A stretch of DNA of 16,062 bases, from NCBI GenBank assembly GCA_023432885.1, contig JAEZEU010000083.1, forward strand, positions 1 to 16,062, given 5' to 3'. The translations under genes and the position numbers were made by a program. The stretch comes from Pseudomonadota bacterium (GTDB lineage: Bacteria > Pseudomonadota > Alphaproteobacteria > Rhizobiales > Xanthobacteraceae). Below the pieces are notes generated by a model that was given only the letters and a program-made list of their open reading frames with translations, was not told the origin of the DNA and did not search any database. Shown here one piece after another: positions 7,414-13,627 of the stretch (position 1 is its first letter; each line of letters starts with the position of its first letter).

Positions 7414-8424
7414 ATGCACGAGGTATCGCCGTTTCCCCTCCAGTGTTCGCCGAATGCTCCGAGTTTTCGTCGTGCGGGACTTATGGGCCTTGCCATCGCC
7501 GTCGCACTGTCGTCGCAAACCGCGAGTGGACTGGCTGGCGAGTCGACCGAACGTCCGTTCAATCCGCCGGTCGGAAGCCGCTGGATCATCGAGACCGAAC
7601 GCAACACCATCGAGGCGAGGCCGGAAGGCAGCCGAAGTTCGCAGATCAGGTCACGCGCCGAGCTGACCATCGAGGCGAAGACGGCGGATGGTTTTCGTGT
7701 CACCTATGTTCATCGCAGCGCCACGGCCGAAGGCAACGATCCGCGACTGCCGCTCATACGTTCGGCCATCCAGGCGCTCGACAATGTTCCTGTCCGCGCG
7801 ATCACGGATATGAGCGGCAAGCCGATGCGGGTCGAAAACCTGGACGAGGCCAGGGCCGCCGTGCGTGTTATGGCCGGCAAGCTGACGGAGCCCTTCAAGG
7901 ACAAGCCGCAGGTCGTGGCGGCGCTCAATCAGGTCATGGCTGGCTTGATCGACGTCGATGCCGACACGGCTGCCAAAACCTATCTGGATGAACTGCCGCA
8001 GATCGCGATCGCGCAGAACACGGGGATGAAACCGGGAGAGAAAAAGGTTTCGTCGGAGACAGTGAGCAGCCCGCTCGGAGGCACATTGAAAACTAGCTCC
8101 AGTTTCCAGCTTTCCGAAACGGATGCGGCCACCGGACGGCGGGTTTATGTCAGCACCACCGCCTACGATGCCGCCTCGATGAAGGCGTTCATCCAGTCGC
8201 TCAGCGCGCGTGTGGTGGCCAGCGCTGGCAACAGTGCGAAGCCTGAGCAAATCGAGAGCATCGTGAAGCAGATGGAGGTTTCGCTCGATCGACGTGCGGT
8301 GTTTGACGTCGAGGATGGCATGACGCGCCGGATCACGGAGAAATCCGTCATTGTCGCCCGCGCGATGGGCCGCAGCCTCGAAAAGACAGAAACCAGAACC
8401 ACTGCCGTATCCCGCGCGCCGTAA
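7414..8424 (+). CDS. Secreted protein of unknown function, 336 aa
   Basis: I do not recognise the family. Residues 1-41 look like a long signal peptide: an FRRAG basic region, hydrophobic LMGLAIAVALSS, and a likely cut after ASGLA. The FRR pair is only a weak hint of Tat export. The mature part opens with FNPPVGSRWIIETERNT, a beta-strand-rich pattern, then VTYVHRSATAEGND and a helix-rich middle (residues 120-200, including VVAALNQVMAGLIDV). It has no cysteine after the signal region. AGAGG 7 nt before ATG 7414 supports this start; the inner ATG at 7483 would shorten the signal. Two more genes for secreted proteins follow on the same strand at 48 and 6 nt, so the three probably form one operon within the tRNA-bounded island. 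Confidence 0.8.
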   Translation: MHEVSPFPLQCSPNAPSFRRAGLMGLAIAVALSSQTASGLAGESTERPFNPPVGSRWIIETERNTIEARPEGSRSSQIRSRAELTIEAKTADGFRVTYVHRSATAEGNDPRLPLIRSAIQALDNVPVRAITDMSGKPMRVENLDEARAAVRVMAGKLTEPFKDKPQVVAALNQVMAGLIDVDADTAAKTYLDELPQIAIAQNTGMKPGEKKVSSETVSSPLGGTLKTSSSFQLSETDAATGRRVYVSTTAYDAASMKAFIQSLSARVVASAGNSAKPEQIESIVKQMEVSLDRRAVFDVEDGMTRRITEKSVIVARAMGRSLEKTETRTTAVSRAP

Positions 8425-8472
8425 CGGCGTTGCAGGGCTCCAGATTGCCAATTGAATGAGCGGAGCTACCTG

Positions 8473-8934
8473 ATGCGCCTGCAATTCCTTCTCAGCGGTC
8501 CTTTGCTTGCGGCGACGGCCTTTCCTGCCGCCGCTTCCGGCGGGCTTGAATGCTCGATCAAGGACAAATCAGCCCGCTTTACCGTGAATGCCGGCGTGAC
8601 GAGCGGCATGGGCAGTCCTACCTTCAATCTCAAGGGGGATCTGGAAATGCTCGATAAGTCGATCGCGCAGGATTTGCGCACCATCGCCTTCGGCGATGCC
8701 GACCGGCCGCAGTATTGGCTGGATGGCAAGGAACTGCGCCTGATCCTCTACAAGGAACGCGGCGGCGACAAACCGTTTGGATCGGTCGAGCTGGAGCTTC
8801 GTGCCAAATCCGCAGGCGAGGAAGGGACGTTCCGCGGCACCTACAAGCTGTCGGCTCATGATATGAGCGGGAGCGACAGCGGCGAGGGAAAGACGACGAC
8901 CTTACGGGGTAAAATCTCCTGCTTCGTCGAGTGA
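8473..8934 (+). CDS. Small secreted protein of unknown function, 153 aa
   Basis: The protein starts with a signal peptide (MRLQFLLSGPLLAATAF, likely cut near AAA at residues 18-22). It then forms a compact beta-rich domain with only two cysteines after the signal, one near each end (LECSIKD and ISCFVE), which could form a disulfide in the periplasm. WLDGKELRLILYKERGGD and VELELRAKS look like successive strands of a small beta barrel or sandwich. The ATG at 8473 has GGAG 7 nt upstream and is preferred to the in-frame TTG at 8452. It lies 48 nt after the 336-aa gene and 6 nt before the next one. No family is recognised. Confidence 0.78.
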   Translation: MRLQFLLSGPLLAATAFPAAASGGLECSIKDKSARFTVNAGVTSGMGSPTFNLKGDLEMLDKSIAQDLRTIAFGDADRPQYWLDGKELRLILYKERGGDKPFGSVELELRAKSAGEEGTFRGTYKLSAHDMSGSDSGEGKTTTLRGKISCFVE

Positions 8935-8940
8935 CGGCGA

Positions 8941-9597
8941 ATGGAGCGCATATCTCTCCTCGCGATGGTCCGCCTCGTCCCCGTCCTCCCATTCGTCCTC
9001 ATCACAGGTCTCGCGCTCGCGCGGGAGCCGCGCATTCCGCAGTCGCAATACATTGTGGAATGCCGTGCGCCGTTCGCGAGGGCGGTGAGCCACACCGATC
9101 TCGTGAGGTTCTACGGCGCGAAGAACGTCACCTTTGAAAACGTGACCCGCGCCGGTGGCGAGGACGTTAAAGCCACGGTGCTGTTTGCAAAGAACCCGCA
9201 ACGACGGCTGGAGATCGAGTGGCACGACGGAAAAAAGCGCCGGCGGCCGAGCACGATCACGGTCTTCGGCGAGAACAACCAGTGGACTGGCCCGCTCGGC
9301 ATCAGGAACGGCATGACGATTCAGGAAATCGAACAGCGCGCGGGCAAGCCATTCAGAATCAACGGCTTCGGCTTCGACGTTGCAGGCGCAGGTCACTTCG
9401 AGGAGACGAAGCTCGAAAAGCTGCGGGGCGGCTGCTCCTTCGGTGGGTATTTCGACATCGAGGGCGGACTGCCGCCGGAGCATCTCGCTCGCTTCAACGG
9501 CGAAGTCGAGATCGACTCGAATGACCCTGATCTTCTGACCCTGAAGCCGAAATTGTGGCTCTACACACTGAACTACCCGTCGCCCGGTGCGGATTAG
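8941..9597 (+). CDS. Secreted protein of a conserved unknown family, 218 aa
   Basis: A signal peptide (residues 1-27, cut after LALA) precedes one domain whose blocks I recognise from conserved uncharacterised secreted proteins of many bacteria: LVRFYGAKNV, VLFAKNPQRRLEIEWHD, QWTGPLGIRNGMTIQEIEQRAGKPFRINGFGFD, then a C-terminal Cys-containing stretch (GGCSFGGYFD). Relatives usually have GKENV, TVLFPNDP, GTSLKELE and GFGWDYGG at these places. The function of that family is not known to me. Two cysteines (in VECRAP and RGGCSF) may pair. The gene starts 6 nt after the gene before it, without a strong ribosome binding site, so coupled translation is likely. The stop is 33 bases before the right att-like repeat, making this the last gene of the island. 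Confidence 0.82.
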   Translation: MERISLLAMVRLVPVLPFVLITGLALAREPRIPQSQYIVECRAPFARAVSHTDLVRFYGAKNVTFENVTRAGGEDVKATVLFAKNPQRRLEIEWHDGKKRRRPSTITVFGENNQWTGPLGIRNGMTIQEIEQRAGKPFRINGFGFDVAGAGHFEETKLEKLRGGCSFGGYFDIEGGLPPEHLARFNGEVEIDSNDPDLLTLKPKLWLYTLNYPSPGAD

Positions 9598-9611
9598 GGA
9601 CGTCTGTGGTT

Positions 9612-9660
9612 TGCGGAAGGAGGTTTCGTTTCCCTCTTGCGGCACCACTTCACTTCCGCA
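9612..9660. repeat. Inverted repeat around the right att copy
   Basis: TGCGGAAG (9612-9619) and CTTCCGCA (9653-9660) are perfect 8-bp inverted arms enclosing the 17-base tRNA-derived repeat (9631-9647). Such a frame could be integrase arm binding sites, or it could form a cruciform. Confidence 0.55.
9625..9647 (+). repeat. attR-like site: copy of the tRNA-Thr 3' end
   Basis: The last 17 bases (tccctcttgcggcacca, 9631-9647) are identical to 6892-6908 of tRNA-Thr, and the 6 bases before them match 4 of 6. There is no tRNA body upstream, so this is a fragment and not a gene. It marks the right edge of the island. Confidence 0.8.
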
Positions 9661-9859
9661 GCTGTCTTTCCGAAAAGGCAATACGCAAATGGGTGGCCGA
9701 GGCAGCCGCTGCCCAAGCAAGAATGGCTGTGGCGTCGCCGAGGCTGACCGGGGAGCGCTGCGGTCGCATGTCGATGAGGCGAGCCTCACGCCCGGCGCCT
9801 TTGTCCGCAATGAAACGACGGTGGTCTATCCCGCCCCGGATACACAGCCGGAATGAGGG
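9661..9859. other. Non-coding flank between att copy and sdhD
   Basis: I see no convincing gene here on either strand. The short open frames have no ribosome binding site and no recognisable protein pattern. With the flanking repeats the stretch without a gene is 287 bases (9598-9884). Confidence 0.5.
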
Positions 9860-9887
9860 CTTTCGTGGGCTCACTTTCGTGGGCTCA
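9860..9887. repeat. 14-bp tandem duplication over the sdhD stop
   Basis: ctttcgtgggctca occurs twice without a gap (9860-9873 and 9874-9887). The second copy contains the sdhD stop codon (TGA on the minus strand, 9887-9885), so the duplication lies at and just after the gene end and leaves the protein intact. Confidence 0.85.
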
Positions 9888-10271
9888 ACGGCCGAAGGCA
9901 ATGTGCAGAGTGGCGATGATGCCGATCACGGCGAGACCGTAACAGCCGAGCCGGATCGCGACTATTGCTGCAAACCTGACATCTGAATGGACATAATCCT
10001 CAATCACCACCTGCAGACCAAGCGCGGAATGATGAAATAGCGCGACAAGCAAGAGGACCATGCAACTGGTGGCAAGCGGCGACCTGATCCAGGCGACGAA
10101 GGCAGCGTAATCGCTCCCGGAGTGAGCGACAATTGAGGCGACGAACCATAGGCACAGAGGCACAAGCGCGACTGCTGTGACGCGTTCCGCCCACCAGTCC
10201 CGAACGCCACTTTTGGCCGAACCGAGCCCAAGGGCGCGAGCCAGCGGCGAGCGGAACGATCGGCGATTCAT
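9885..10271 (-). CDS. sdhD: Succinate dehydrogenase membrane anchor subunit SdhD
   Basis: A 128-residue protein with three membrane helices (about 29-50, 64-84 and 98-122). With SdhC it anchors complex II and holds haem b and the ubiquinone site. HHSALGLQVVIEDYV (residues 80-94) carries the family block: a His at the haem-ligand position and the Asp-Tyr pair (92-93) whose Tyr contacts quinone in E. coli. The open frame runs further upstream, but ATG 10271 overlaps the sdhC stop as ATGA and gives the normal length and N-terminus (RSPLARALGLGSAK, typical of alphaproteobacteria). It is the last gene of sdhB-sdhC-sdhD. No downstream sdhA is present. Confidence 0.9.
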   Translation of the reverse strand: MNRRSFRSPLARALGLGSAKSGVRDWWAERVTAVALVPLCLWFVASIVAHSGSDYAAFVAWIRSPLATSCMVLLLVALFHHSALGLQVVIEDYVHSDVRFAAIVAIRLGCYGLAVIGIIATLHIAFGR

Positions 10272-10696
10272 TGGGGCCACCTCGCGACCAACAGGCCGAT
10301 CACCCATGCGCTCACAGTGAGCGCTACGCTGGACACGACGACCGTCCATCCAGAAATGTAGATCGACCGAAGTTCGAAGCCGTGGACCGTGTCCCAGACG
10401 AGATGACGGATGCCACCGCACAAATGCAAGAAGGCGAAGGTGCAGCCGAACAGCGCGACCTGACCGGCCCAGGATCCTATCACGCTCTGAACGACACCAT
10501 AGGCCCGGGGACCAGCTGCCGCAGCGCTTAGCCAGATCACGAGGCCCACGGCGCCGAAGCTTAGAATCACGCCGGTGATGCGGTTGGCGATCGACAACAC
10601 CGATGTGAGCTGCGGCCGATAGATCTGGATATTTGGCGAAAGCGGGCGTGGCCGCGCCGGCGTCGAATTGCAGTCCGTGGTCGCGTTCTTGATCAT
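10268..10696 (-). CDS. sdhC: Succinate dehydrogenase cytochrome b556 subunit SdhC
   Basis: A 142-residue, three-helix membrane subunit of complex II. RPLSPNIQIYRPQLTSVLSI and ANRITGVIL match the conserved N-terminal SdhC block, with the Ser and Arg (35 and 39) that line the quinone site in E. coli. FLHLCGGIRHLVWD contains the haem b ligand His (91) and the GIRH signature. The ATG at 10696 overlaps the sdhB stop as ATGA and is preferred to the GTG three codons upstream. Start and stop both overlap neighbours by 4 bp, so the three subunits are translationally coupled. All key residues are kept, which argues for a working anchor despite the odd gene set. Confidence 0.92.
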   Translation of the reverse strand: MIKNATTDCNSTPARPRPLSPNIQIYRPQLTSVLSIANRITGVILSFGAVGLVIWLSAAAAGPRAYGVVQSVIGSWAGQVALFGCTFAFLHLCGGIRHLVWDTVHGFELRSIYISGWTVVVSSVALTVSAWVIGLLVARWPQ

Positions 10697-11532
10697 CGCT
10701 CGCACTCGACGATCGCCTTCTTGATCTCAGCGATGGCCTTGCCAGGATTCAATCCTTTGGGGCACGTGCGGGTGCAATTGAGAATGGTATGGCACCGATA
10801 AAGCCGGAACGGGTCTTCGAGCGCATCGAGCCGTTCTCCCGTCGCCTCGTCGCGGCTATCCGTCAGCCAACGCCACGCCTGCAGGAGTACCGCAGGTCCC
10901 AGGAAGCGATTGCCGTTCCACCAGTGGCTCGGGCATCCAGAGGTGCAGCAGAAGCAAAGGATGCACTCGTAGTAACCGTCGAGCCGGCTGCGTTCCTCGG
11001 GGGATTGCAGCCGTTCCTTTTCGGGCTCCGGCGTCTTGGAATGAAGCCAAGGCTCGATCGCTGCATACTGTGCGAAGACATGTGTCAAGTCGGGAACGAG
11101 GTCCTTGATGATCCGCAAGTTGGCGAGCGGATAGATTGTCGCGTTCGTTCCCATGTCGGAGATGAACCGCGTGCAAGCCAGCCAGTTGGTGCCATCCATG
11201 TTCATGGCGCACGAACCGCAGACACCCTCGCGGCACGAGCGGCGGAAGGTTAACGTCGAATCCACGTTGTTCTTGATCCAGAACAATGCATCAAGAACCG
11301 TCGGTCCGCAGTCGTCGACGTCAACATGGAACGTGTCGAGACGGGGATTGCCGCCGGAGTCGGGATCGTAGCGATAGATATCGAACGCTTTAACTCGCTT
11401 CGCAGAGGCGGGCGCCGGCCATGTCCGCCCCTTCTCGATCCGCGATTCCGGCGTGACCTTGAAGTTTCGCGGAATTGGAAACCGCTTGAACCAGGACAGG
11501 CGAGACACTCGATCCGAGGATTCGATGATCAT
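10693..11532 (-). CDS. sdhB: Succinate dehydrogenase iron-sulfur subunit SdhB
   Basis: A 279-residue iron-sulfur protein that passes electrons from the flavoprotein to quinone. All cluster ligands are present: [2Fe-2S] Cys 100, 105, 108 and 120 (CREGVCGSC); then the C-x2-C-x2-C-x3-CP block at 190-200 and Cys 247, 253 and 257 (CHTILNCTRTCPKGLNP) for the [4Fe-4S] and [3Fe-4S] clusters. ATG 11532 has AGGA 7 nt upstream. It gives an N-terminus about 20 residues longer than the 260-residue chromosomal SdhB usual in this group, with the extra residues basic and unlike the rest. The gene leads an sdhB-sdhC-sdhD operon. The usual order is sdhC-sdhD-sdhA-sdhB; here sdhA is missing on both sides, so this is likely a second, partial complex II set. 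Confidence 0.94.
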   Translation of the reverse strand: MIIESSDRVSRLSWFKRFPIPRNFKVTPESRIEKGRTWPAPASAKRVKAFDIYRYDPDSGGNPRLDTFHVDVDDCGPTVLDALFWIKNNVDSTLTFRRSCREGVCGSCAMNMDGTNWLACTRFISDMGTNATIYPLANLRIIKDLVPDLTHVFAQYAAIEPWLHSKTPEPEKERLQSPEERSRLDGYYECILCFCCTSGCPSHWWNGNRFLGPAVLLQAWRWLTDSRDEATGERLDALEDPFRLYRCHTILNCTRTCPKGLNPGKAIAEIKKAIVECER

Positions 11533-11803
11533 TGTGGGTCCTGCCTTTCGCACAATCAGGCTGCGCCGGCGCAGAGCAAGTACACTGCCGCATCCGCCTG
11601 GTTCCACGTTCGAGCAGGTTCCGGTCCGTCCAGTAAACCGGTGATGTCGCCGGGAGAACTCGGCGGCTAGTCTGGCGGATTCCTCGACTTTGCCTATGAC
11701 GCCGAACGGCCAAGTCCGGTTGCGGGTCGGTGATTCAAGTGCCCAAACCGGAGCCTAGAACCATGCGGTAAGAACTGACTGGCTTTGATGCGACTGCCGT
11801 CAG
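11533..11803. other. Non-coding flank upstream of sdhB
   Basis: With the repeats that follow, the stretch without a gene runs from 11533 to 11946. The sdhB frame stays open upstream for another 74 codons to TAG 11757-11755 but has no ATG and no family pattern. I see no trace of an SdhA C-terminus. It presumably holds the sdhB promoter, which I cannot place. Confidence 0.4.
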
Positions 11804-11823
11804 ATCGTTCCTCTTGCGCACCA
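11804..11823 (+). repeat. Decayed third copy of the tRNA-Thr 3' end
   Basis: cctcttgcgcacca (11810-11823) equals the tRNA end cctcttgcggcacca with one G missing. The bases before it (atcgtt) line up with ttcgag/ttcgtt only with a gap. It has the same orientation as the other two copies. Chance similarity is possible but unlikely at this position. Confidence 0.4.
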
Positions 11824-11849
11824 GCGCGCATCCGCTGAACTCGCAGAGC

Positions 11850-11864
11850 ATTGGTTCGACCAAT
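11850..11864. promoter_or_regulatory. Short perfect palindrome upstream of 11947
   Basis: ATTGGT and ACCAAT are perfect arms around TCG, 82 bases before the start of the Pro/Ala-rich gene. Size and symmetry fit an operator for a dimeric regulator, but no partner is known. Confidence 0.3.
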
Positions 11865-11946
11865 TCACTGTCCGTGATTTAACTCACATAACGGTCTGTC
11901 CCGCGCCGGCTATTTTGTTGCGTTGATTACAGGGGAAGATTTTTTC

Positions 11947-12435
11947 ATGCGCATATTGCCGTTGATTGCAGCGTCCGCATTCGTGCTCGTTTCCGCTGCC
12001 GCTCACGCCGAACCCCGCAGCCTGTCGCTGGACGGTGTCGATCAGAAATTGCCGGGCGCGCTCGGCAGGGCGGCCGAAACCCCCAAGCTTGTGGAGGCGC
12101 CCAAGCCGCCGGATCCGCCAAGGCCGCCAGAGGCGCCGAAGGCTGTTGAGGCGCCCGCCCCGGCACCGGCGCAGGCCGTTGAAGCGCCAAAGGAAGCGCC
12201 GGCCTTTGCGCAGCGGCCGCCCGCGATCGGCGCCAAGCCGGCCGACAGCCGGGAAGGCCAGGTGACCTTCGACGAGGGCAAGCCCGCGCCGCCTGCAGCG
12301 ACTACCACCGAGAAGCCGAAACGGGCGAAAGCCGACAAGCCCAGGCGCAAGCGCCAGCAGCCGCACTGGGACGAAGCGCGCATCATGCGCGAGATCTATC
12401 GCTACAGCGGCTATGCCGGCATGCTCTACTGGTGA
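11947..12435 (+). CDS. Small secreted Pro/Ala-rich protein of unknown function, 162 aa
   Basis: A clear signal peptide (MRILPLIAASAFVLVSAAAHA, cut after residue 21) precedes a low-complexity middle rich in Pro, Ala, Glu and Lys (APKPPDPPRPPEAPKAVE, residues 50-100). A basic patch follows (KPKRAKADKPRRKRQQP), then a conserved-looking aromatic tail (WDEARIMREIYRYSGYAGMLYW) that ends the protein. The middle is probably an extended spacer; the tail is the only part that looks folded. The ATG at 11947 is preferred to the in-frame TTG at 11923 because the signal peptide begins there and AGGGGA lies 11 nt upstream. No family is recognised. It converges on the deacetylase gene across a shared terminator. 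Confidence 0.8.
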   Translation: MRILPLIAASAFVLVSAAAHAEPRSLSLDGVDQKLPGALGRAAETPKLVEAPKPPDPPRPPEAPKAVEAPAPAPAQAVEAPKEAPAFAQRPPAIGAKPADSREGQVTFDEGKPAPPAATTTEKPKRAKADKPRRKRQQPHWDEARIMREIYRYSGYAGMLYW

Positions 12436-12450
12436 GGCGGCCGAAAAACA

Positions 12451-12479
12451 AAACGCCCCGGATCATCTCCGGGGCGTTT
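12451..12479. terminator. Strong bidirectional intrinsic terminator
   Basis: A perfect 12-bp stem, AAACGCCCCGGA (12451-12462) with TCCGGGGCGTTT (12468-12479), has a 5-base loop and lies between two convergent genes. On the minus strand the stem runs into TTTTGTTTTTC, a good U-tract, so it mainly ends the deacetylase transcript. On the plus strand the U-tract is only the TTT of the stem itself. Confidence 0.9.
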
Positions 12480-12499
12480 CGATTGCGCGGATGGAGCGA

Positions 12500-13552
12500 T
12501 CAATCGGTCGTAACGGTCTGCACGACAGAGCCGACCGGCCGGCTCGAGACCTGCGGCAGCCTCGGGTCCTTCACCATCGTCGCGTCATATTCGGGCAGCG
12601 TGTCGAACGGCGTCTTCGCCTTGATGTGCACGACCTTGTAGCCGCCGGCCTTCAGCCGCGCCAACAGCGTGGGCATCGCTTCGCCGGTCGCCGTCTGGAA
12701 ATCATGCATCAGGATGATGCCCTTGCCGAGCTTGTCCACCTTGGTCATCACGGTAGTGACGATCTGGTCGGCATTCTTCGAGCGGAAATCGAATGAGTCG
12801 AGATCGGTCGAGAACATGGCGACATTGCGCGTGCCGAGATAGGCCATCGCCGCCGGATTGTGCTGTAGCTGCGGAAAGCGGAAGAACGGCGCGGGGGGCT
12901 GGCCCAGCGCCATCTTCACCGCGCTGAAACCTTTCTCCAGTTCGTCACGGACCTGCTGTTCCGTCATCTTCTTGCTGTTGAGATTGGCGTGCGACCAGGT
13001 GTGAGTGCCCACCGTGTGGCCCGCGGCGAGAACCTGCTTGAGGATTTCCGGGTGGTAGGTCGCGTGCTTGCCGACCGAGAAGAACAGGCCCTTGGTGCAT
13101 TCCTCGGCGAGCGCCCTCAGCACGGCGGCCGTGTTGTTCGGCCAGGGACCGTCGTCGAAGGTCAGCACCACTTCCTTGTCCTGAAGGAAGTCGAGCTGCT
13201 TGAAGTGCTCGAAGCCGAAGCCGGGGCCGCCGGTCGTGTCGATCGCAACGGTGCGGGCCACCCCGAGCGCGTTGGGATTGGCGCAGCCCGATTTTTGCTG
13301 CGCGGGTGCGGCCGGCGCGGGAGCGGGCGCAGGGGGCGCCGCCGGGATCGGCTTGGACAGCGACGCCGTGACCTGGACGTCATCCTTCGCGGCGGGATTT
13401 GCCCCTGCTGGCGGCAGCGGCTCCGCTTTCCTGGCCGCGATGGTTTGAGGGGCGGCCACGTCAGGACGCGGCGAGGAAGTCCAGAACCACACTCCGGCGA
13501 TCACGACCGCCGCAACAACAGAGGCCAGCATCAGGCCCAACGCATTACGCAT
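12500..13552 (-). CDS. Membrane-anchored polysaccharide deacetylase (NodB family, CE4)
   Basis: A 350-residue protein: an N-terminal membrane helix or uncleaved signal (about 4-24), a Pro/Ala-rich linker (25-90), then a NodB homology domain (about 125-310) on the periplasmic side. The five CE4 motifs are visible. TFDDGP (131-136) has the catalytic-base and metal-binding Asp. HTWSH (184-188) has the two metal His. RFP (225-227), STDLDSFDF (from 249) and LMHD (281-284) complete the set. Such enzymes remove N-acetyl (or O-acetyl) groups from cell-wall or secreted polysaccharides using Zn or Co; the substrate is not predictable. ATG 13552 is chosen over the start at 13582 because AGGA lies 9 nt upstream and the membrane helix follows directly. 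It is monocistronic, ending at a strong terminator. Confidence 0.93.
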   Translation of the reverse strand: MRNALGLMLASVVAAVVIAGVWFWTSSPRPDVAAPQTIAARKAEPLPPAGANPAAKDDVQVTASLSKPIPAAPPAPAPAPAAPAQQKSGCANPNALGVARTVAIDTTGGPGFGFEHFKQLDFLQDKEVVLTFDDGPWPNNTAAVLRALAEECTKGLFFSVGKHATYHPEILKQVLAAGHTVGTHTWSHANLNSKKMTEQQVRDELEKGFSAVKMALGQPPAPFFRFPQLQHNPAAMAYLGTRNVAMFSTDLDSFDFRSKNADQIVTTVMTKVDKLGKGIILMHDFQTATGEAMPTLLARLKAGGYKVVHIKAKTPFDTLPEYDATMVKDPRLPQVSSRPVGSVVQTVTTD

Positions 13553-13583
13553 CGTTACAAATCCTACTGAGCTTTCCCTCACG

Positions 13584-13627
13584 CGTCTTCTTCACGCGAA
13601 CCGGTACCCGCTTCGCTCGAAAACGCT
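13584..13627. repeat. Palindromic dispersed repeat, copy 2
   Basis: A 44-bp element, GCGTCTTC...GAAAACGC, with the shared core ttcacgcgaaccggt and gcttcgc. It differs from copy 1 (6692-6736) by one base in the left arm, one missing T in the loop and one base near the right arm. It has the same orientation and lies 32 bases upstream of the deacetylase start. Confidence 0.85.

Larger units (their letters stand above)
6909..9647. mobile_element. Putative integrase-less mini-island in tRNA-Thr
   Basis: The 2739 bases between the tRNA 3' end and the second copy of its last 17 bases have the structure of an element integrated at a tRNA gene. Contents, in order: an inverted repeat (6940-6994), a broken DUF3592-type gene (7118-7410), three genes for secreted proteins of unknown function (7414-8424, 8473-8934, 8941-9597) and the right repeat. 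All genes read away from the tRNA. No integrase, excisionase, replication or transfer gene is visible, so it would be a deleted remnant or a cassette moved by an integrase elsewhere. The boundaries are seen directly; mobility is inferred. Confidence 0.65.
9648..11823. mobile_element. Possible second tRNA-Thr module carrying sdhBCD
   Basis: This 2.18 kb stretch runs from the second att-like repeat to a third, decayed copy (11804-11823). It holds only sdhB-sdhC-sdhD on the minus strand plus non-coding flanks. If the third copy is real, the locus took two tandem insertions at the same tRNA, or one larger 4.9 kb element with an internal att copy. No mobility gene is seen. The third copy has gaps, so this is weaker than the first module. 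Confidence 0.4.

Noticed and set aside
7411..7666. Continuation of the DUF3592-type frame to 7666
   Set aside because: It overlaps the well-supported secreted-protein gene, turns Arg/Ser-rich and loses the family pattern after 7344.
9625..9647. A second tRNA gene at the right repeat
   Set aside because: Only the 3' quarter of a tRNA is present; no acceptor 5' arm, D-arm or anticodon arm lies upstream.
9587..9856. 89-codon plus-strand frame spanning the right att copy
   Set aside because: No ribosome binding site, no recognisable domain, and it crosses the tRNA-derived repeat.
11533..11754. In-frame upstream extension of sdhB or a gene remnant
   Set aside because: No ATG start and no likeness to SdhB or SdhA; the ATG at 11532 has its own ribosome binding site.
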